Shown piece after piece: positions 62,110 to 64,000 of a stretch of 64,000 nt of DNA. Source of the DNA: Dipylidium caninum (taxonomy: Eukaryota > Platyhelminthes > Cestoda > Cyclophyllidea > Dipylidiidae); NCBI GenBank assembly GCA_017562135.1, contig QEYB01000999.1, positions 682,001-746,000 of the forward strand. Reading direction: 5' to 3'. Below the pieces are notes generated by a model, which ran no database searches, was not told where the DNA came from, and was given only the letters and a program-made list of their open reading frames with translations. Within the stretch, counting starts at the first letter, position 1, and each line of letters opens with the position of its first letter. The position numbers were made by a program, and so were the translations under genes.

Positions 62110-62570
62110 CCACCCTCACCTCAACCACTTCCCACCCTCCATCCTCCATCCTCCTCCTCCTCCTCCTTCTCTTTCCTCTCGTCCTTTCTACTGACTGCAG
62201 ACCTGCCTTCACTCAACACCACATCCCAACCCCGTCCCACCCACTCGACATCCCACCCACTCGACACGCCGCACTTCCACAACCACTTCCATCTCTTCCG
62301 CTTCCTCCACCGTCTCCGCCTTCTCCTCAACCTCCCAACTCCACCTCCACCATCTCCCTCAAATACACCCGGTCCATCCTCCCCCCTCCCCCTCCACTCC
62401 CCTCCACTCCACTCCACTCCACTCCACTCTGCACTCTGCACTCTCTCACTCCCACATTTCCACACCCCCGTCCCCACGCCAACCTCTATTCTCCCCCAAG
62501 TCCTCTCCCCAACCTCCTCCTCTCCCACCAGACACCTCATCACTCCTTGTGTGCGTGTTGAACCTGCCCA
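60870..62570 (+). repeat. C-rich strand-asymmetric low-complexity block
   Basis: The + strand is built from CCACC, CCTCC, CACC, CGTCGCC and similar short units, with local tandem repeats (CCACCACCACCACC near 60920 and 61420; CGTCGCCCGTCGCC near 61590; CCCTCA repeats at 62079-62109; CCACTCCACTCCACT near 62405). It resembles a degraded minisatellite or simple-repeat cluster. Confidence 0.75.
62079..62109. repeat. (CCCTCA)5 hexanucleotide repeat
   Basis: Five near-perfect tandem CCCTCA units lie in the C-rich block. The unit is not the canonical telomere repeat CCCTAA, so I read it as an interstitial microsatellite. Confidence 0.85.
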
Positions 62571-62953
62571 CTTCCAGCCTTCCACACCATCACCCGCACA
62601 AATGCACTTTCCCACTGAACCTGTGCCCATTTCGAGGATCCTCCACTCGTTCATCCCACGCCGCCGTCCACCAGACCCCAAACACACCCGACTAGTTTCT
62701 TCTTGCAGGACACCAAGCGCACACAAGGACACACAACCTGGCGCACCGGCGACACGACCCAGCCAGAGTGGCACCAGTCCGCCACAGGCTGGCCCTGAGA
62801 AGAGGGAGAGGAGGGAGGGAGGAGGGAGGCGCGAGAGAGAGAATGAACGGTCACTGAACGATTTGTTTTTTTCATGACGTAAGCCTTCATGTTTTCTTTG
62901 TCCAAAAGACCTTCTTCGCGTGATTATTAGTATTTGGTTAATTAGATACAACA

Positions 62954-63906
62954 TGGCGCGCAATCGACGAATCTCCTTCCGCATTTGTGCAAATCAAACT
63001 CTTCTCCTTTTACTCAACTCTGCGTTAGTGGACTTCGCTTTGTCCCGACCATCGCAGACATCACGGCGTAAGTCGCGGCCTCAGTATCCAACTGCGCGAC
63101 AACACGATCGGTTAATTAATGGTCCGACGGCGGCGGATCCTTTTTCGTGCGGAGGCAGGGTGGGCGGACCACCTATTTACACTCTGTCCACGTGTCACAC
63201 GGAAGACGGCTTTAGCCTGCGACCAAAATAGTGGACAAGCAAGTAAACTATTAGCGCTTAGAACCTTCTGCGCTCAATAACATCCTCATAATTGACCCGT
63301 ACATACCCCTTTCAGTCTTTCCGACCCAAAATGATGCCTTGGTTTCAGGGTACAAAAAAACCCAACTTCCCCAAGGCGCCCACAAACCTCCCTTCCTCCG
63401 GACGTGACTCATTCCGGCCGACCAAACTTGTTTAGCCTGTCTCTCCCACTCAGTAAAGCAATGAATTCGCCTCCAAAAAAGCCCCATCTGCCGTCGGTTG
63501 TCACCCGTAAGGGTAGAAACTACTTGGCTCACACGATTCAGTAGTTTCTGTGGCGAGAAGGCGTAATAAGCGTAAGTGAAATTAGTTGGAGGTTCAACCC
63601 ACACACTTGAACGCGTTGGTAGCAAAAAAAGTGCGGAATTGGTAAAAGAGGGATTAAAATGTAATCGTGGTGTTCTTAACAGTCTCCATTAAAGGCTCTC
63701 GGCGAAATGCCTGCTTTTAGTCTCACTAGCCCTTTCATGGCTCTGGGGAAATTGTATTTTCGTGCACCGAAGACTTACATTTAAGCTTCTTACAAAACTG
63801 AACATCTTATAGGTGGAAAGCTGGACCCCGTGGCTGTCGTCACTTCAGCACCGTACGCGCGTCCACTTACTGGCGTACTGACAGAACCGCCGGGCGACAC
63901 ACCCTG
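62954..63906 (+). CDS. 5' part of a probable secreted or membrane protein (partial, runs off window)
   Basis: Exon 1 (62954-63069) starts with ATG and encodes a basic n-region (MARNRRISFR) and a hydrophobic core (TLLLLLNSALVDFALS), a plausible signal peptide, then PSQTSR with a GTAAGT donor. Exon 2 (63813-63906) joins in phase after CTTATAG and reads RGKLDPVAVVTSAPYARPLT and GVLTEPPGDTP, ending at a GTGAGG donor. The exon-to-exon phase match supports the model, but only about 70 residues are visible, with no recognisable domain. A minus-strand open frame within the intron (63251-63625) is an alternative of lower support. Confidence 0.5.
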
Positions 63907-64000
63907 GTGAGGTTGACACACACCACAATCCGCTAGTAGTTTCATTAATGGCAATGAACATCGCGCGAGTCAAACACCAATGTCAAAGCCGTTCATCTGA

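Larger units (their letters stand above)
59324..62953. other. WAPL 3' flank, then low-complexity C-rich DNA; no gene seen
   Basis: About 59.3-59.9 kb is the likely WAPL 3' UTR. An open frame at 60629-60850 reads KVSEKLADLAKGRLLYTKST after a plausible AG and could be a stray exon, but has no partner. From about 60.87 to 62.57 kb the + strand is overwhelmingly C with T or A and nearly free of G. This produces long Pro/Ser/His-rich + frames (61177-62561) and Gly/Arg-rich - frames (62121-62984) that I consider artefacts of composition. Confidence 0.5.

Noticed and set aside
61761..62561. 266-residue Pro/Ser/His-rich open frame on + and a 287-residue Gly/Arg/Glu-rich frame on - (62121-62984)
   Set aside because: Both arise from the same G-depleted C-rich tract, overlap each other and lack domains, splice chains or normal amino-acid composition. 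Length here is due to rarity of stop codons in such sequence.
63251..63625. 124-residue minus-strand open frame
   Set aside because: It reads fairly naturally but lies entirely within the intron between two phase-matched + exons and matches nothing I know; kept only as an alternative.

Overview
The window is nuclear DNA of a metazoan. Its genes are split into many exons by introns that range from 38 bp to about 4 kb. The 38-bp intron, the dense packing (about nine genes in 64 kb), the roughly balanced base composition and a decayed mariner copy together suggest a parasitic flatworm, most likely a tapeworm. That assignment is inference, because no lineage marker such as rRNA is present. Gene identities rest on remembered family sequences and on exon chains whose splice phases agree; no database search was run.

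Layout. 65-151: last exon of an unknown upstream gene (+). 1760-14476: an orphan type I membrane protein (+), with a Cys-rich ectodomain, one membrane span and a short acidic tail; a decayed mariner transposase lies in one intron (about 11.92-12.35 kb). 16.05-18.50 kb: POLDIP3/SKAR-like RRM mRNA-export adaptor (+). 19.25-23.10 kb: IFT46 (+). 24.60-26.38 kb: unrecognised low-complexity acidic protein (+). 28.15-34.0 kb: CFAP91/MAATS1 (-). 34.89-37.72 kb: DEAD-box RNA helicase of the DDX47/DDX49 group (+), divergent from CFAP91. 38.27-38.76 kb: net/ATOH8-like bHLH factor (-). 45.93-59.32 kb: WAPL cohesin-release factor (+). 62.95 kb to the end: first two exons of a probable secreted or membrane protein (+) that runs off the window.

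The genes do not form one pathway. Two are ciliary (IFT46 for anterograde train assembly, CFAP91 for the radial-spoke/calmodulin complex). Three are general nuclear genes (POLDIP3, the helicase, WAPL). One is a developmental regulator in a GC-rich neighbourhood with little other coding signal (about 37.8-45.9 kb).

The most unusual structures are a nearly identical inverted repeat of about 165 bp flanking the bHLH locus, one arm of which supplies the bHLH stop codon; a GC-AG intron in WAPL; a shortened WAPL N-terminus; a long insertion between the DEAD and TAT motifs of the helicase; and a 1.6-kb strand-asymmetric C-rich tract near 61-62.5 kb. I saw no CRISPR array, rRNA, convincing tRNA or prokaryote-type defence system, and nothing supports an undescribed multi-gene system here.
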